Source of the DNA: Bacillus sp. V2I10
GTDB lineage: Bacteria; Bacillota; Bacilli; Bacillales; Bacillaceae
Assembly: GCF_030817055.1 (NCBI RefSeq)
Contig: NZ_JAUSYV010000001.1
Location: 3,620,001 to 3,684,000, forward strand
DNA: 64,000 nucleotides
Reading direction: 5' to 3'
Below are positions 8,324 to 16,880 of the stretch, piece by piece. A model generated the notes under the pieces. That model saw nothing but the letters and a program-made list of their open reading frames with translations, was not told the DNA's origin and did not search any database. Position 1 is the first letter of the stretch; every line of letters begins with the position of its first letter. A program made the position numbers and the translations under genes.

Positions 8324-9199
8324 TTATTCAATATTTTGAACTTGCTCTTTTAATCTTTCTATGACACTTTTCAGTTCAACTGAACATTTGGCAATATCTT
8401 TGTCATTTGCTTTAGAACCGATTGTGTTCGCTTCTCTATTCAGCTCCTGAACAAGGAAATCTAATTTTCTTCCAATTGATTCTTCTTTTTGCATCGTTTC
8501 ACGGAATTGTGAGATGTGGCTTCTAATTCTGGTAATCTCTTCTGCAATGTCCGCTCTGTCAGCAAAAAGGGCAGCCTCTGTTATCATTCTGCTTTCATCA
8601 ATTGCGCCTTCTGAGAGTTCGGCCATCTTTTTTTCCAGCCTTTGTTTATAGCGGATAACGACTTGAGGTGCATATTTCTCAATATCAGAAACATATGATT
8701 CCAAAATTGACAGCTGCTTCAGCAAATCACTTTTCAAATGTGCGCCTTCTGCCGATCTCATTTCTTTCAGCTTTTCTGCAGCATTCTGTACGGCCTCAAA
8801 GATCATAGATTGTATTTCTTCATTCCCTTTTTCCTGTTCTCCAATTGTAAAAATATTGTCAAGGTTAAGGAGATCAGAAAGCTGCAATTCATTATGTAAA
8901 TCATACCGGTTTCGCATCGAAGCAGCTGCCTGAACGTATTGATCAAGCAGGTTCCAATCAACTTCGATAAACCGGTCTGCCAATGATTCGCCTTCAATTG
9001 TTATGTATAATTCAACGCGTCCTCTATAAATGATAGAAGAGATCACTTTTTTGATTTTATCCTCAATGGACATCAATTGTCTAGGCATTCTTACGTTAAT
9101 TTCAAAAAAACGGTGATTAACCGATTTCATTTCGGCTGTAATGGTCAGTTTATCATTCCCAATTGATGAACGCCCATATCCTGTCATGCTGCAAACCAT
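8324..9199 (-). CDS. yloC: YicC/YloC-family endoribonuclease
   Basis: Member of the YicC family, whose studied members are endoribonucleases. The 291 residues include the N-terminal signature MTGYGRSS, the MKSVNHRFFEINVRMPR segment (about 26-42) and the conserved C-terminus KLDFLVQELNREANTIGSKAND. The central part is rich in charged helices and likely coiled. The start at 9199 keeps the family spacing before SMTGYGR and has GGATGTGA at five bases. It precedes remA by 75 bases with no terminator between them. Natural substrates cannot be read from sequence. Confidence 0.9.
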   Translation of the reverse strand: MVCSMTGYGRSSIGNDKLTITAEMKSVNHRFFEINVRMPRQLMSIEDKIKKVISSIIYRGRVELYITIEGESLADRFIEVDWNLLDQYVQAAASMRNRYDLHNELQLSDLLNLDNIFTIGEQEKGNEEIQSMIFEAVQNAAEKLKEMRSAEGAHLKSDLLKQLSILESYVSDIEKYAPQVVIRYKQRLEKKMAELSEGAIDESRMITEAALFADRADIAEEITRIRSHISQFRETMQKEESIGRKLDFLVQELNREANTIGSKANDKDIAKCSVELKSVIERLKEQVQNIE

Positions 9200-9276
9200 T
9201 TATTTCACATCCAATTCTTTGATCAAATCATAAGAAATGCTCCTTGTTTCTGTCCCAAAAAGAGCTTCTAACAAAA

Positions 9277-9306
9277 GAAAAGGTAATAGACTCAGCTATT
9301 ACCTTT
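9277..9306 (-). terminator. intrinsic terminator after yloB
   Basis: On the minus strand AAAGGTAATAG, a six-base loop CTGAGT, then CTATTACCTTTTCTTTT: an 11-bp perfect stem followed by a T-rich tail, 16 bases past the yloB stop codon. Confidence 0.8.
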
Positions 9307-9322
9307 CGAATTATAGCATATT

Positions 9323-11998
9323 TTAACTTTTTTTTCTTGTTAAAAGTGACCCTGCAAGCAAAAAAGTTGGAATGGCTGATAATCCAAGCACCAAGAGCCA
9401 GTCTCGAGCCATGATTGGCACTGTATGGAATATCGGCTGCAATGGGGCGTAGTAGATTACTGAAAGCATCAGCAGCACGGATGATATAACCGCACCGACT
9501 AGGTAGAGGTTCTCAAATGGATTTCTTAAAAATACTGAACGTTCGCTTCTGCAGTCAAACACATGAATCAATTGAGCCATGACCAATGTTGCAAATGCAA
9601 TCGTCTGGGCATAAATTAAATTGTCAGGATCTCTGTGATAGACAATCATAAAGGCTGCAAGGGTCACAATTCCGATCAGGAATCCCCTCGAAATGACTTT
9701 CCATCCAAGGCCCCGTGCAAATACCCCTTCTTTATGATGCCTCGGCTTCCTCTGCATTAAATCTCCCTCTGGCTGATCTAAACCGAGAGCCATCGCCGGC
9801 AGACCATCTGTCACAAGATTGACCCACAGGATCTGGATCGGAACAAGGGGCAGGGGAAGAGCGAGCAGCATGGCAAAAAGCATAACCAGAATTTCTCCAA
9901 CGTTTGAAGCAAGCAGATATCTAATAAACTTTCTTATGTTTTCATAAATATTCCGGCCTTCTTTAATAGCAAGCTTGATCGTTGCAAAGTTATCATCCAC
10001 TAAAATAAGTGCAGATGCTTCCTTTGCTACATCTGTTCCTGTTACCCCCATTGAAATGCCAATATCAGCAGCTTTTATGGCAGGGGCATCGTTTACTCCG
10101 TCCCCTGTCATGGCAACTATGTGCCCTCTGCTTTGAAGCGCTTTTACTATTTTCAGCTTATGCTCAGGCGATACTCTTGCAAACACATAAATATCATCTA
10201 CAATCTGCACAAGCTCTTCATTTGGCATAGCTGACAGAGCTGCACCATCTATTACTTTTCCGTTTGCCGGCAAGAGATCCAGCTGTTTAGCTATGGCTCT
10301 GGCAGTATTGACATGGTCCCCTGTGATCATCACCGTTTTTATTCCAGCCTGTCTGCATTCTTTCACTGCTTGTTTCACTTCAGGACGCGGCGGATCGATC
10401 ATTCCCTGCAGTCCTAAGAAAACCAAATTCTTTTCAGCTTCATGCTGATGATAAATGGCCTGGGCAGAGACAGGCTTAAAGGCAACAGCAATCGTCCTTA
10501 ATGCTTGAGATGCCAGATTGTCGATTGCTTCATTTATTTTTGTTTCGTATTTTGCAGACATATAGTGCTGTTTTTCGTCCCATAGCACAAAATCTAATTT
10601 CTGAAGCAATATATCCGGAGCACCTTTTGTAATAACAAAGCGCTTCCCGTTTTTATCCTCGATAATGACGCTCATCATCTTCCGAATTGAGTCAAACGGA
10701 AATTCTTCTATAATTTTAAATTGCTTTGACAGCGCTTCTTTTGATAGTCCTGCTTTCATCGCCGCAACAACAAGTGCTCCTTCTGTCGGGTCACCGTCCA
10801 GAATGTAGTCATCATCTTTTTCATAAATGTTTGCTGTATTGCAAAGCATGCCAAATGTGAGAATTTGCTGAAGGGGTTTATTATCCTTCACCAAAACCTT
10901 TTGTTCATTCACGAAGAATTCGCCTTTAGGCTGATATCCTGTTCCGCTCAGCTGCCATTCGCGTCCGCCTGACCAAATATGAGTAACGGTCATCTTATTT
11001 TGTGTCATCGTCCCGGTCTTATCTGAACATATTACGGATGCACAGCCAAGCGTTTCAACAGCGGGGAGCTTTCTGACAATCGACCTTTGTTTGATCATCC
11101 TCTGAACACCAAGAGACAAAGCAACGGTTACGATGGCAGGGAGTCCTTCCGGAATTGCAGCCACTGCAAGAGACACACCTGCAAGAAACATATCATAAAG
11201 CTCATGACCTTGAATAACCCCGACGGCTACTACTAAAAAAGTTAACGCAAGAGCCACAACAATTAAGATTTTCCCGAGCTGCTCAAGTCTTCTCTGAAGC
11301 GGTGTTTCCAGCGTCTCAGCAGATTGAAGCAAGTCGGCAATCTGACCCATCGCCGTATTCATGCCCGTTGCAACAACAACGCCAACGCCATTGCCGCGCG
11401 TTACTAAAGTTCCCATGAAGGCCATATTGGTTAAATCCCCAATACCCGCATGACCATCTGACAAAGCATTCGTAAATTTAGAAACAGGAAGCGACTCTCC
11501 TGTTAAAGCCGATTCTTCTATCTCAAGGCTTTTTGCTTCGATTAAGCGAAGATCCGCGCCGATTCTGTCCCCGCTCGTAAATTTCACAATATCTCCAGGT
11601 ACTAGATCCTTTGATTGAATTCTTGTCCATTCGCCTTCTCTGAGAGCCTGTACTTGAGGCGCTGACATCTCTTTTAATGCTTCAAGTGATTTTTCCGCCC
11701 GCCGTTCCTGAAAAAAACCAAGTATGCCATTAATTAAAACGATGGCAATGATTGCAATGGCATCAATATATTCGCCTAGCAGACCCGAGATCAGTGTTGC
11801 CGCTAACAAAACCAGCACCATAAAATCTTTAAACTGCTCCAGAAATAATAAAAATGCTGAAGGTTTTTCAGCTTCCTTAAGTTCATTGAAACCGTGATGC
11901 TTCACTCTTTTTTGAACATCTTTTTCAGTTAATCCGTTTTCTCTGCTTGTATTAATTGACTGAAGTACTTCTTCCGGTCCAATTTCATGCCATTTCAT
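9323..11998 (-). CDS. yloB: P-type calcium-transporting ATPase
   Basis: P2A-type ATPase of the SERCA class that pumps Ca2+ across the membrane. In 891 residues it shows the cation-ATPase N-terminal domain, TGES actuator motif (about 166), PEGLPAIVTVALSLG in the ion-binding helix, phosphorylation site DKTGTMT (about 329), nucleotide-site KGAPD, TGDHVNTA and hinge TGDGVNDAP (about 630). The C-terminus contains hydrophobic segments including NLVTDGLPAMALGLD of the transport site. In B. subtilis YloB loads calcium into spores. It is monocistronic here, flanked by its own promoter and terminator. Confidence 0.94.
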   Translation of the reverse strand: MKWHEIGPEEVLQSINTSRENGLTEKDVQKRVKHHGFNELKEAEKPSAFLLFLEQFKDFMVLVLLAATLISGLLGEYIDAIAIIAIVLINGILGFFQERRAEKSLEALKEMSAPQVQALREGEWTRIQSKDLVPGDIVKFTSGDRIGADLRLIEAKSLEIEESALTGESLPVSKFTNALSDGHAGIGDLTNMAFMGTLVTRGNGVGVVVATGMNTAMGQIADLLQSAETLETPLQRRLEQLGKILIVVALALTFLVVAVGVIQGHELYDMFLAGVSLAVAAIPEGLPAIVTVALSLGVQRMIKQRSIVRKLPAVETLGCASVICSDKTGTMTQNKMTVTHIWSGGREWQLSGTGYQPKGEFFVNEQKVLVKDNKPLQQILTFGMLCNTANIYEKDDDYILDGDPTEGALVVAAMKAGLSKEALSKQFKIIEEFPFDSIRKMMSVIIEDKNGKRFVITKGAPDILLQKLDFVLWDEKQHYMSAKYETKINEAIDNLASQALRTIAVAFKPVSAQAIYHQHEAEKNLVFLGLQGMIDPPRPEVKQAVKECRQAGIKTVMITGDHVNTARAIAKQLDLLPANGKVIDGAALSAMPNEELVQIVDDIYVFARVSPEHKLKIVKALQSRGHIVAMTGDGVNDAPAIKAADIGISMGVTGTDVAKEASALILVDDNFATIKLAIKEGRNIYENIRKFIRYLLASNVGEILVMLFAMLLALPLPLVPIQILWVNLVTDGLPAMALGLDQPEGDLMQRKPRHHKEGVFARGLGWKVISRGFLIGIVTLAAFMIVYHRDPDNLIYAQTIAFATLVMAQLIHVFDCRSERSVFLRNPFENLYLVGAVISSVLLMLSVIYYAPLQPIFHTVPIMARDWLLVLGLSAIPTFLLAGSLLTRKKS

Positions 11999-12028
11999 GA
12001 ATTTTTTTTACACCTCTCAATACGTGGA

Positions 12029-12056
12029 ATAGTAGGACAATCTCTTATAATGTCAA
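12029..12056 (-). promoter_or_regulatory. sigma-A type promoter of yloB
   Basis: Minus strand TTGACA (12056-12051), 16-base spacer, TACTAT (12034-12029), 31 bases before the yloB start. It diverges from the rqcH promoter; the two -35 regions are almost back to back. Confidence 0.65.
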
Positions 12057-12060
12057 TTTA

Positions 12061-12089
12061 TTCAGCCCTGTCCAAAAAAATGCTATAAT
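12061..12089 (+). promoter_or_regulatory. extended -10 promoter of rqcH
   Basis: A perfect TATAAT at 12084-12089 is preceded by TGC, giving an extended -10. The best -35 at 17 bases (TTCAGC, 12061-12066) is weak, which fits an extended -10 promoter. It lies 53 bases before the rqcH start. Confidence 0.6.
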
Positions 12090-12141
12090 AATTTGAATGT
12101 GGAGATTTGATCCAACTTACCTATAGAAAAGGGTGCTTGCG

Positions 12142-13848
12142 ATGTCATTTGATGGCATGTTTACATATGCAATAACAGAAGAATTGAAAAATGAACTGGC
12201 AAATGGAAGAATCTCAAAGATCCATCAGCCTTATAAAAATGAACTGATATTTGTCATCCGGGCAAATGGGGGAAATCACCGTCTCCTGTTCTCAGCCCAT
12301 CCAAGCTATGCAAGAATTCATTTAACAACTGAAAGCTATGAAAATCCGAGTGAACCTCCAATGTTCTGCATGCTGCTCAGAAAGCATCTCGAAGGCGGGG
12401 TTATTGAACGAATCGGGCAAATTGAATTAGAACGGATTCTTTACTTTGATGTAAAAGGCAGAAATGAAATTGGCGATGTCACTTATAAACGACTGATCAT
12501 TGAAATAATGGGAAGACACAGCAACATTATTCTAATAGACCGTGACCGCAATATGATTCTCGACAGCATTAAGCACATATCACCTGCTGTAAATCGGCAC
12601 CGGACCATTATGCCTGGTCAGGAATATGTTCTGCCTCCTGAACAGAATAAACTGAACCCCTTTGAAGCGACAGAAGAAACCATTCTGCGCAAAGTTGATT
12701 TCAATTCAGGGAAATTAGATCAGCAGCTTATGCAGCAGTTCGCAGGAATATCTCCCCTGTTTGCAAAAGAGATTCTATTTAGAGCAGGGCTTGCCAGCCG
12801 GACCAGCCTGCCGGAATCATTTTTGAACCTCGTTTCAAACATCAAGAAAAGTGAAATTTCGGCAACAATGATTGAAACCGATGAAAAAGAATACTTTTAT
12901 ATCCTGCCGCTTACTCACTTAAACGGGACCAGCAAGGTTTTCCCAACGATTTCAGAGATGCTGGACCGCTATTATTATGGAAAAGCAGCCCGTGACAGGG
13001 TAAAGCAGCAGGGAAATGACCTTGAACGTTTTGTTCAAAATGAACTGAAGAAAAATAAAACAAAAATTAAAAAACTGCAAGCCACGTTAAAGGATGCTGA
13101 AAAAGCAGAAAAATACAAGCTTCGCGGCGAGCTGATTACAGCAAATATGTATGCAATAAAGCGCGGGGATAAAACGGCAGAGGTCATAAACTATTATGAC
13201 GGAGAAATGGTCAGCATTACCTTGAACCCGCAAAAGACACCGTCTGAAAATGCACAGGCTTATTTTCAAAAGTACAACAAGGCGAAAAAATCTGTTTCGT
13301 TTGTGGAAGAACAAATCAGCCTGGCTGAAAATGAAATCCTCTATTTTGAGAACGTGTATCAGCAAATTGAATCCGCTTCTCCAAAGGACATCGAAGAGAT
13401 TAGAGAAGAACTGATGGACGGCGGCTATTTAAAGAAGAAGCAAGTGAAGGGAAATAAAAAGAACAAGCCTGCAAAAATTGTCCTTGAAAAATATTCGGCA
13501 AGCGACGGCACGGAAATACTTGTCGGAAAAAACAACAAGCAAAACGATTACTTAACAAACAAAACAGCCGCACGGGATGATATTTGGCTGCATACAAAAG
13601 ACATACCTGGCTCTCACGTTGTCATCCGCAGCCAGGAACCAAGTGAGGAAACGATTTTAGAGGCGGCCAATCTTGCAGCCTATTTCAGCAAAGCAAAAGG
13701 CTCAAGCTCAGTCCCGGTTGATTTCACAAAAATCCGGCATGTTAAAAAACCAAACGGATCAAAACCAGGTTTTGTGATTTATGACAATCAGCAAACCGTC
13801 TATGTGACGCCAGATCCGGATTTGGTGATAAAATTAAGAAAAGCATAG
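12142..13848 (+). CDS. rqcH: ribosome quality control protein RqcH (NFACT / FbpA family)
   Basis: Binds stalled 50S-peptidyl-tRNA complexes and directs addition of C-terminal alanine tails that mark unfinished proteins for degradation. The 568 residues show the NFACT architecture: N-terminal domain starting SFDGMFTYAITEEL, two HhH-like segments, a long charged coiled coil (about 290-420) and the C-terminal NFACT-R domain with DDIWLHTKDIPGSHVVIR (about 477-494). Start ATG at 12142 was preferred to the GTG at 12133 because the GGGTG ribosome site overlaps the latter. It is one of the few plus-strand genes, has its own promoter and ends at a strong terminator. Confidence 0.94.
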   Translation: MSFDGMFTYAITEELKNELANGRISKIHQPYKNELIFVIRANGGNHRLLFSAHPSYARIHLTTESYENPSEPPMFCMLLRKHLEGGVIERIGQIELERILYFDVKGRNEIGDVTYKRLIIEIMGRHSNIILIDRDRNMILDSIKHISPAVNRHRTIMPGQEYVLPPEQNKLNPFEATEETILRKVDFNSGKLDQQLMQQFAGISPLFAKEILFRAGLASRTSLPESFLNLVSNIKKSEISATMIETDEKEYFYILPLTHLNGTSKVFPTISEMLDRYYYGKAARDRVKQQGNDLERFVQNELKKNKTKIKKLQATLKDAEKAEKYKLRGELITANMYAIKRGDKTAEVINYYDGEMVSITLNPQKTPSENAQAYFQKYNKAKKSVSFVEEQISLAENEILYFENVYQQIESASPKDIEEIREELMDGGYLKKKQVKGNKKNKPAKIVLEKYSASDGTEILVGKNNKQNDYLTNKTAARDDIWLHTKDIPGSHVVIRSQEPSEETILEAANLAAYFSKAKGSSSVPVDFTKIRHVKKPNGSKPGFVIYDNQQTVYVTPDPDLVIKLRKA

Positions 13849-13876
13849 ACTCATTATGAGTCCATGCTTTTTTTTG
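13838..13876 (+). terminator. intrinsic terminator after rqcH
   Basis: AAAGCATAGACTCA, loop TTA, TGAGTCCATGCTTT followed by a run of T: a long stem with one mismatch that begins in the last codons of rqcH. Confidence 0.85.
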
Positions 13877-13907
13877 AAGTTAATAGAAAGAATAAAAATT
13901 TGTGCAT

Positions 13908-14036
13908 TTATGTCCAGCTCCATCGCCTAACTCCTCGGCCAGAACGAATCCGCCAAAAAAGTCAAAACCGGACTTTTTCAGCGGATTCTTATCTGTCTGT
14001 CGGAGCTGACCAAGGCGCTTGCGCTTTTCTAACAAG
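13908..14036 (-). repeat. intergenic repeat copy R3, overlapping the end of sirC
   Basis: Fullest copy of the repeat. Read on the minus strand: AAAAGCGCAAGCGCCTTGG, TCAGCTCCGACAGACAGATAAG, then a hairpin made of GAATCCGC and GCGGATTC around an inner AAAAGTC/GACTTTT stem, then GTTCTGGCCGAGGAGTTAGG and CGATGGAGCTGGACA. The 5' block is translated as the last residues of SirC and its TAA stop. The hairpin has no clean T tract but could act as a weak terminator for the sulfur operon. Confidence 0.75.
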
Positions 14037-14570
14037 CTGATTCAAAAGTCTTCGCTTTTCATCCTGATGAAGGTCTGTTGCTTTAATTTTTTTCCGTTCA
14101 TTAAAAAGATCTTCCAAGCGGTCAAAGAACGCGTCATCAAACTGATCAAAAAATTGCCCAGACAGATCTTTTGCAAGTGATGGACTTGCCCCATCCGTTG
14201 ACACAGCAAGCGTTAACCTTCCACGCTGATGAAACGAAGGAACCTGGACATTTCCAAGCTCTGACTCACCAGCAAGATTGACAAGCTGATGTTCACCCGC
14301 CTCCCTTGCTACCCAGGCATTTACTTCCTTGCTGTCAGTTGCTGCAACAATTAAAAACGCATCCTTGAAATCTTCTTTATCTGCTTCTTTTTGTTTCCAT
14401 TCAACTTGTGATTGAGCGTGGAGAAAGCTGATTGCATCAATCACATGCGGACTGATCACCTTTATTTTTGCACCCTGCTTTAAAAATACAGACAGTCTTC
14501 TATAAGCAATTTTTCCGCCTCCAATGATGACGACCAGGCGATTACTGACATCAATCATTAATGGCAGCAT
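13989..14570 (-). CDS. sirC: precorrin-2 dehydrogenase (siroheme synthase NAD-dependent subunit)
   Basis: Oxidises precorrin-2 to sirohydrochlorin with NAD+, the middle step of siroheme synthesis; B. subtilis equivalent YlnF. The 193 residues start MLPLMIDVSNRLVVIIGGGKIAYRR, a Rossmann nucleotide site, and include AATDSKEVNAWVA and the STDGASPSLAKDL segment typical of CysG-N domains. The ATG at 14570 has GGAG nine bases upstream and overlaps the sirB stop by 20 bases. The longer frame to 14654 would add residues read antiparallel to no conserved sequence. Residues after about 180 (KAQAPWSAPTDR) are encoded by repeat R3 and are unlikely to be ancestral. Confidence 0.88.
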   Translation of the reverse strand: MLPLMIDVSNRLVVIIGGGKIAYRRLSVFLKQGAKIKVISPHVIDAISFLHAQSQVEWKQKEADKEDFKDAFLIVAATDSKEVNAWVAREAGEHQLVNLAGESELGNVQVPSFHQRGRLTLAVSTDGASPSLAKDLSGQFFDQFDDAFFDRLEDLFNERKKIKATDLHQDEKRRLLNQLVRKAQAPWSAPTDR

Positions 14571-15336
14571 CGCATTTGTCTCCAAATCTGAAGGTATACA
14601 TAGAATCATAATTATCAAGTGCAGACTGCACTCTCTCGGTAAAAACTTCTTCAACTTCAGAGTCGTAGCCTAAATACCGGCAAAGCTTGATTTTTTCATG
14701 GTCAAGCTTATTAACTTTTGTCTGAATTTCCCTCATAAGCAGCCCTGTAAATAATAAATAGGGCACTAGGTAAATCGTTTTTTCTTTGAGAAGTGAAAGA
14801 TTTGAAAGCATCTCATCAAGACTCGGTTTAGCAGCAGTCAGAAAGCAAATTTCTACATTGCTGACACCGGATTCACTTTTGACTAGCCCGCTTATGGCAG
14901 TCAAATCTCGTACTACGGCGGGGTCTGAGCTGCCGCGGCCAATCAGGACAATGATTGAGTCAGGATCAGGCCTGCCTTGTTCATGCACTCTGTTCACGAT
15001 GCTTATCGCCATCTTTTGGTGCACACCTATAGGCATACCATATGTAACGGCAACTTCCGGATAATTTTCTTGAGCCTTTTTCACTTCCAGAGGAATGTCC
15101 TCTTTTGCATGTACAGCAGTAAGCAATAACAGAGGAACAACAGCAACGTGTGTGGCGCCTTGTTTGATGCAAGAAGCGAACCCTTCTTCAATAGAAGGTT
15201 CAGCCAGCTCAAGAAAGCAGATTTCCTGAATATCGGCAAGAATATGCATCTGGGTTCTCTCGATAAAAGCAATAGCCTCATCACACGCTTCTTTCACACG
15301 GCTGCCATGGCACACATATAAAACGGCTTGTTTCAT
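14551..15336 (-). CDS. sirB: sirohydrochlorin ferrochelatase
   Basis: Inserts Fe2+ into sirohydrochlorin to complete siroheme, the cofactor of sulfite and nitrite reductases. It belongs to the CbiX/SirB chelatase family: two homologous halves, the first with LYVCHGSRVKEA (catalytic His near residue 10) and VAVVPLLLLTAVHAKEDIP, the second with VLIGRGSSDP and YLVPYLLFTGLLMREI. I chose the ATG at 15336 (261 residues), which follows the sumT stop by one base and has GAGGCG seven bases upstream; the longer frame reads through sumT. Equivalent to B. subtilis YlnE. Confidence 0.9.
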   Translation of the reverse strand: MKQAVLYVCHGSRVKEACDEAIAFIERTQMHILADIQEICFLELAEPSIEEGFASCIKQGATHVAVVPLLLLTAVHAKEDIPLEVKKAQENYPEVAVTYGMPIGVHQKMAISIVNRVHEQGRPDPDSIIVLIGRGSSDPAVVRDLTAISGLVKSESGVSNVEICFLTAAKPSLDEMLSNLSLLKEKTIYLVPYLLFTGLLMREIQTKVNKLDHEKIKLCRYLGYDSEVEEVFTERVQSALDNYDSMYTFRFGDKCDAAIND

Positions 15337-15337
15337 T

Positions 15338-16114
15338 TTATAACGCCTCGCTGATAGGAGCTGAAGTCTGTAATTTCTCTTCAAACCACTTAATTTTCTC
15401 GCGGTAGCGTACAACTTCTCCGATAATGATCATGCTTGGATTTTTTATATTCTGTTCACGGACAACTTCAAGGATATCCTCAAGTGTGCCTGTAACTGTT
15501 TTTTGAACTTCCGTGGTTCCCCAATGGACCAGAGCAACGGGTGTATCTTTGCTTTTCCCATTTTTCAGAAGCTGTTCCTGAATATATGGAAGGTTGCTGA
15601 CGCCCATATAAATCGCTAATGTATCTATCCCTTTTGAGAGGCTTACCCACTTCTCGTCTTCTTTTGCATCATTTTTGTGATGTCCTGTGACAAAAGCGAC
15701 GCTTGCACTTACATCCCTGTGTGTGACAGGAATTCCTGCATATGCAGCCGCTGCTATGCCCGAAGTGATGCCAGGGACGATTTCAAACGGAATCTTCTGC
15801 TTTGCAAGGGCTTCTGCTTCCTCAGCACCGCGTCCAAATACAAACGGATCTCCACCTTTTAAACGGGTTACGATCTTACCGCTTTTCGCATAACGGATTA
15901 AGAAGTGATGAATCGTTTCCTGCTTCATTAAATGATAGTCAGGAAGCTTGCCGCAATATATGAGATCTGCTTCCTTTTTGGCATAGGAAAGCAATTCTTT
16001 ATTGACCAGGCGATCATACAAAATAACATCTGCCTTCTGGATGCATTTGATGGCTTTTAACGTGATCAGCTCAGGATCACCTGGGCCTGCTCCAACTAAA
16101 TAGACCTTTCCCAT
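15338..16114 (-). CDS. sumT: uroporphyrinogen-III C-methyltransferase
   Basis: SAM-dependent double methylation of uroporphyrinogen III to precorrin-2, the branch point to siroheme. The 258 residues have the SUMT signatures: VYLVGAGPGDPELITLKA at the N-terminus, YDRLV, RLKGGDPFVFGRGAEEA (about 84-100), PGITSGIAAAAYAGIP and VTGHH. It is the first of the three siroheme genes, followed by sirB after one base. A 156-base spacer separates it from cysC and contains a promoter-like sequence with a palindrome, so it may be partly independent of the riboswitch. Equivalent to B. subtilis YlnD. Confidence 0.94.
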   Translation of the reverse strand: MGKVYLVGAGPGDPELITLKAIKCIQKADVILYDRLVNKELLSYAKKEADLIYCGKLPDYHLMKQETIHHFLIRYAKSGKIVTRLKGGDPFVFGRGAEEAEALAKQKIPFEIVPGITSGIAAAAYAGIPVTHRDVSASVAFVTGHHKNDAKEDEKWVSLSKGIDTLAIYMGVSNLPYIQEQLLKNGKSKDTPVALVHWGTTEVQKTVTGTLEDILEVVREQNIKNPSMIIIGEVVRYREKIKWFEEKLQTSAPISEAL

Positions 16115-16188
16115 GTTCTGACTCTCCTAACTAACATGCAATTGACCGCGTGTTCATTTGAGGACAATTACCTTAAATGATGTATTGC

Positions 16189-16221
16189 TATTCTTATAGA
16201 ATAATATATCAATAAATTCAA
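16189..16221 (-). promoter_or_regulatory. putative sumT promoter with overlapping palindrome
   Basis: On the minus strand TTGAAT (16221-16216), 17-base spacer, TATAAG (16198-16193), about 80 bases before sumT. A perfect 15-base inverted repeat TATTCT-TAT-AGAATA (16189-16203) covers the -10, a position suited to a repressor. The regulator is unknown. Confidence 0.5.
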
Positions 16222-16270
16222 ACTTTTCGAGAGTTTTTTTCTTTAATCTTCAGTCCATAAAAGGAAACCT

Positions 16271-16864
16271 TTAGATTAAACCCTTTTCAATCAAGGCTTT
16301 CGTCAATTGTTTAACACATTCTTCTATTGAATATTTTTCTGTATCCAGGACAATTTCCGGATTCGCAGGCTCTTCGTATGGTGCGCTGATGCCTGTAAAA
16401 TGTTTGATTTCTTCATTTCTCGCTTTTTTATAAAGTCCTTTGGGATCGCGTTTTTCGCATTCTTCAATCGAACATTTAATATAGACTTCGAGGAATTCAT
16501 CCTTTTCAACCAATTCTCTGACAAGGTCACGATCAGCACGGTAAGGGGATATAAAAGCTGTTAAGACGATTTGTCCGCTCTCAACAAACAGTTTCGAAAC
16601 CTCTCCTATCCGTCTGATATTTTCCTTGCGGCCGGTCTCATTAAAGCCAAGATCCTGATTGAGGCCATGCCTCACATTATCACCATCCAGGACAAACGCC
16701 TGAGCGCCGCGGTCAAATAAAGTCCGGGCAAAAGCGTTCGCAACAGAAGATTTACCGGATGCTGATAAACCTGTAAACCAGAGAATAAAGCTCTGGTGTT
16801 TATTTTTATCTCGTCTTTCTTGTTTTGAAATAGAGGATTCGTGCCATACAATATTGCTGCTCAT
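16271..16864 (-). CDS. cysC: adenylylsulfate kinase
   Basis: Phosphorylates adenylylsulfate (APS) to PAPS in sulfate assimilation. The 197 residues carry the P-loop WFTGLSASGKSSVANA (about 30-45), the DGDNVRHGLNQDLGF substrate motif (about 61-75), the FISPYRADRDLVRE segment and KARNEEIKHFTGISAPYE in the lid region. It follows sat by 16 bases. Because the reductase in this operon has an APS-reductase type cysteine motif, CysC may be dispensable for reduction and important mainly for PAPS supply; that is inference. Confidence 0.95.
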   Translation of the reverse strand: MSSNIVWHESSISKQERRDKNKHQSFILWFTGLSASGKSSVANAFARTLFDRGAQAFVLDGDNVRHGLNQDLGFNETGRKENIRRIGEVSKLFVESGQIVLTAFISPYRADRDLVRELVEKDEFLEVYIKCSIEECEKRDPKGLYKKARNEEIKHFTGISAPYEEPANPEIVLDTEKYSIEECVKQLTKALIEKGLI

Positions 16865-16880
16865 CGATGTTTCTCCCTTC

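Noticed and set aside
14571..14654. 28-residue N-terminal extension of sirC
   Set aside because: Hydrophobic but encoded inside sirB; the internal ATG at 14570 has a well-spaced GGAG and begins at the conserved Rossmann motif.
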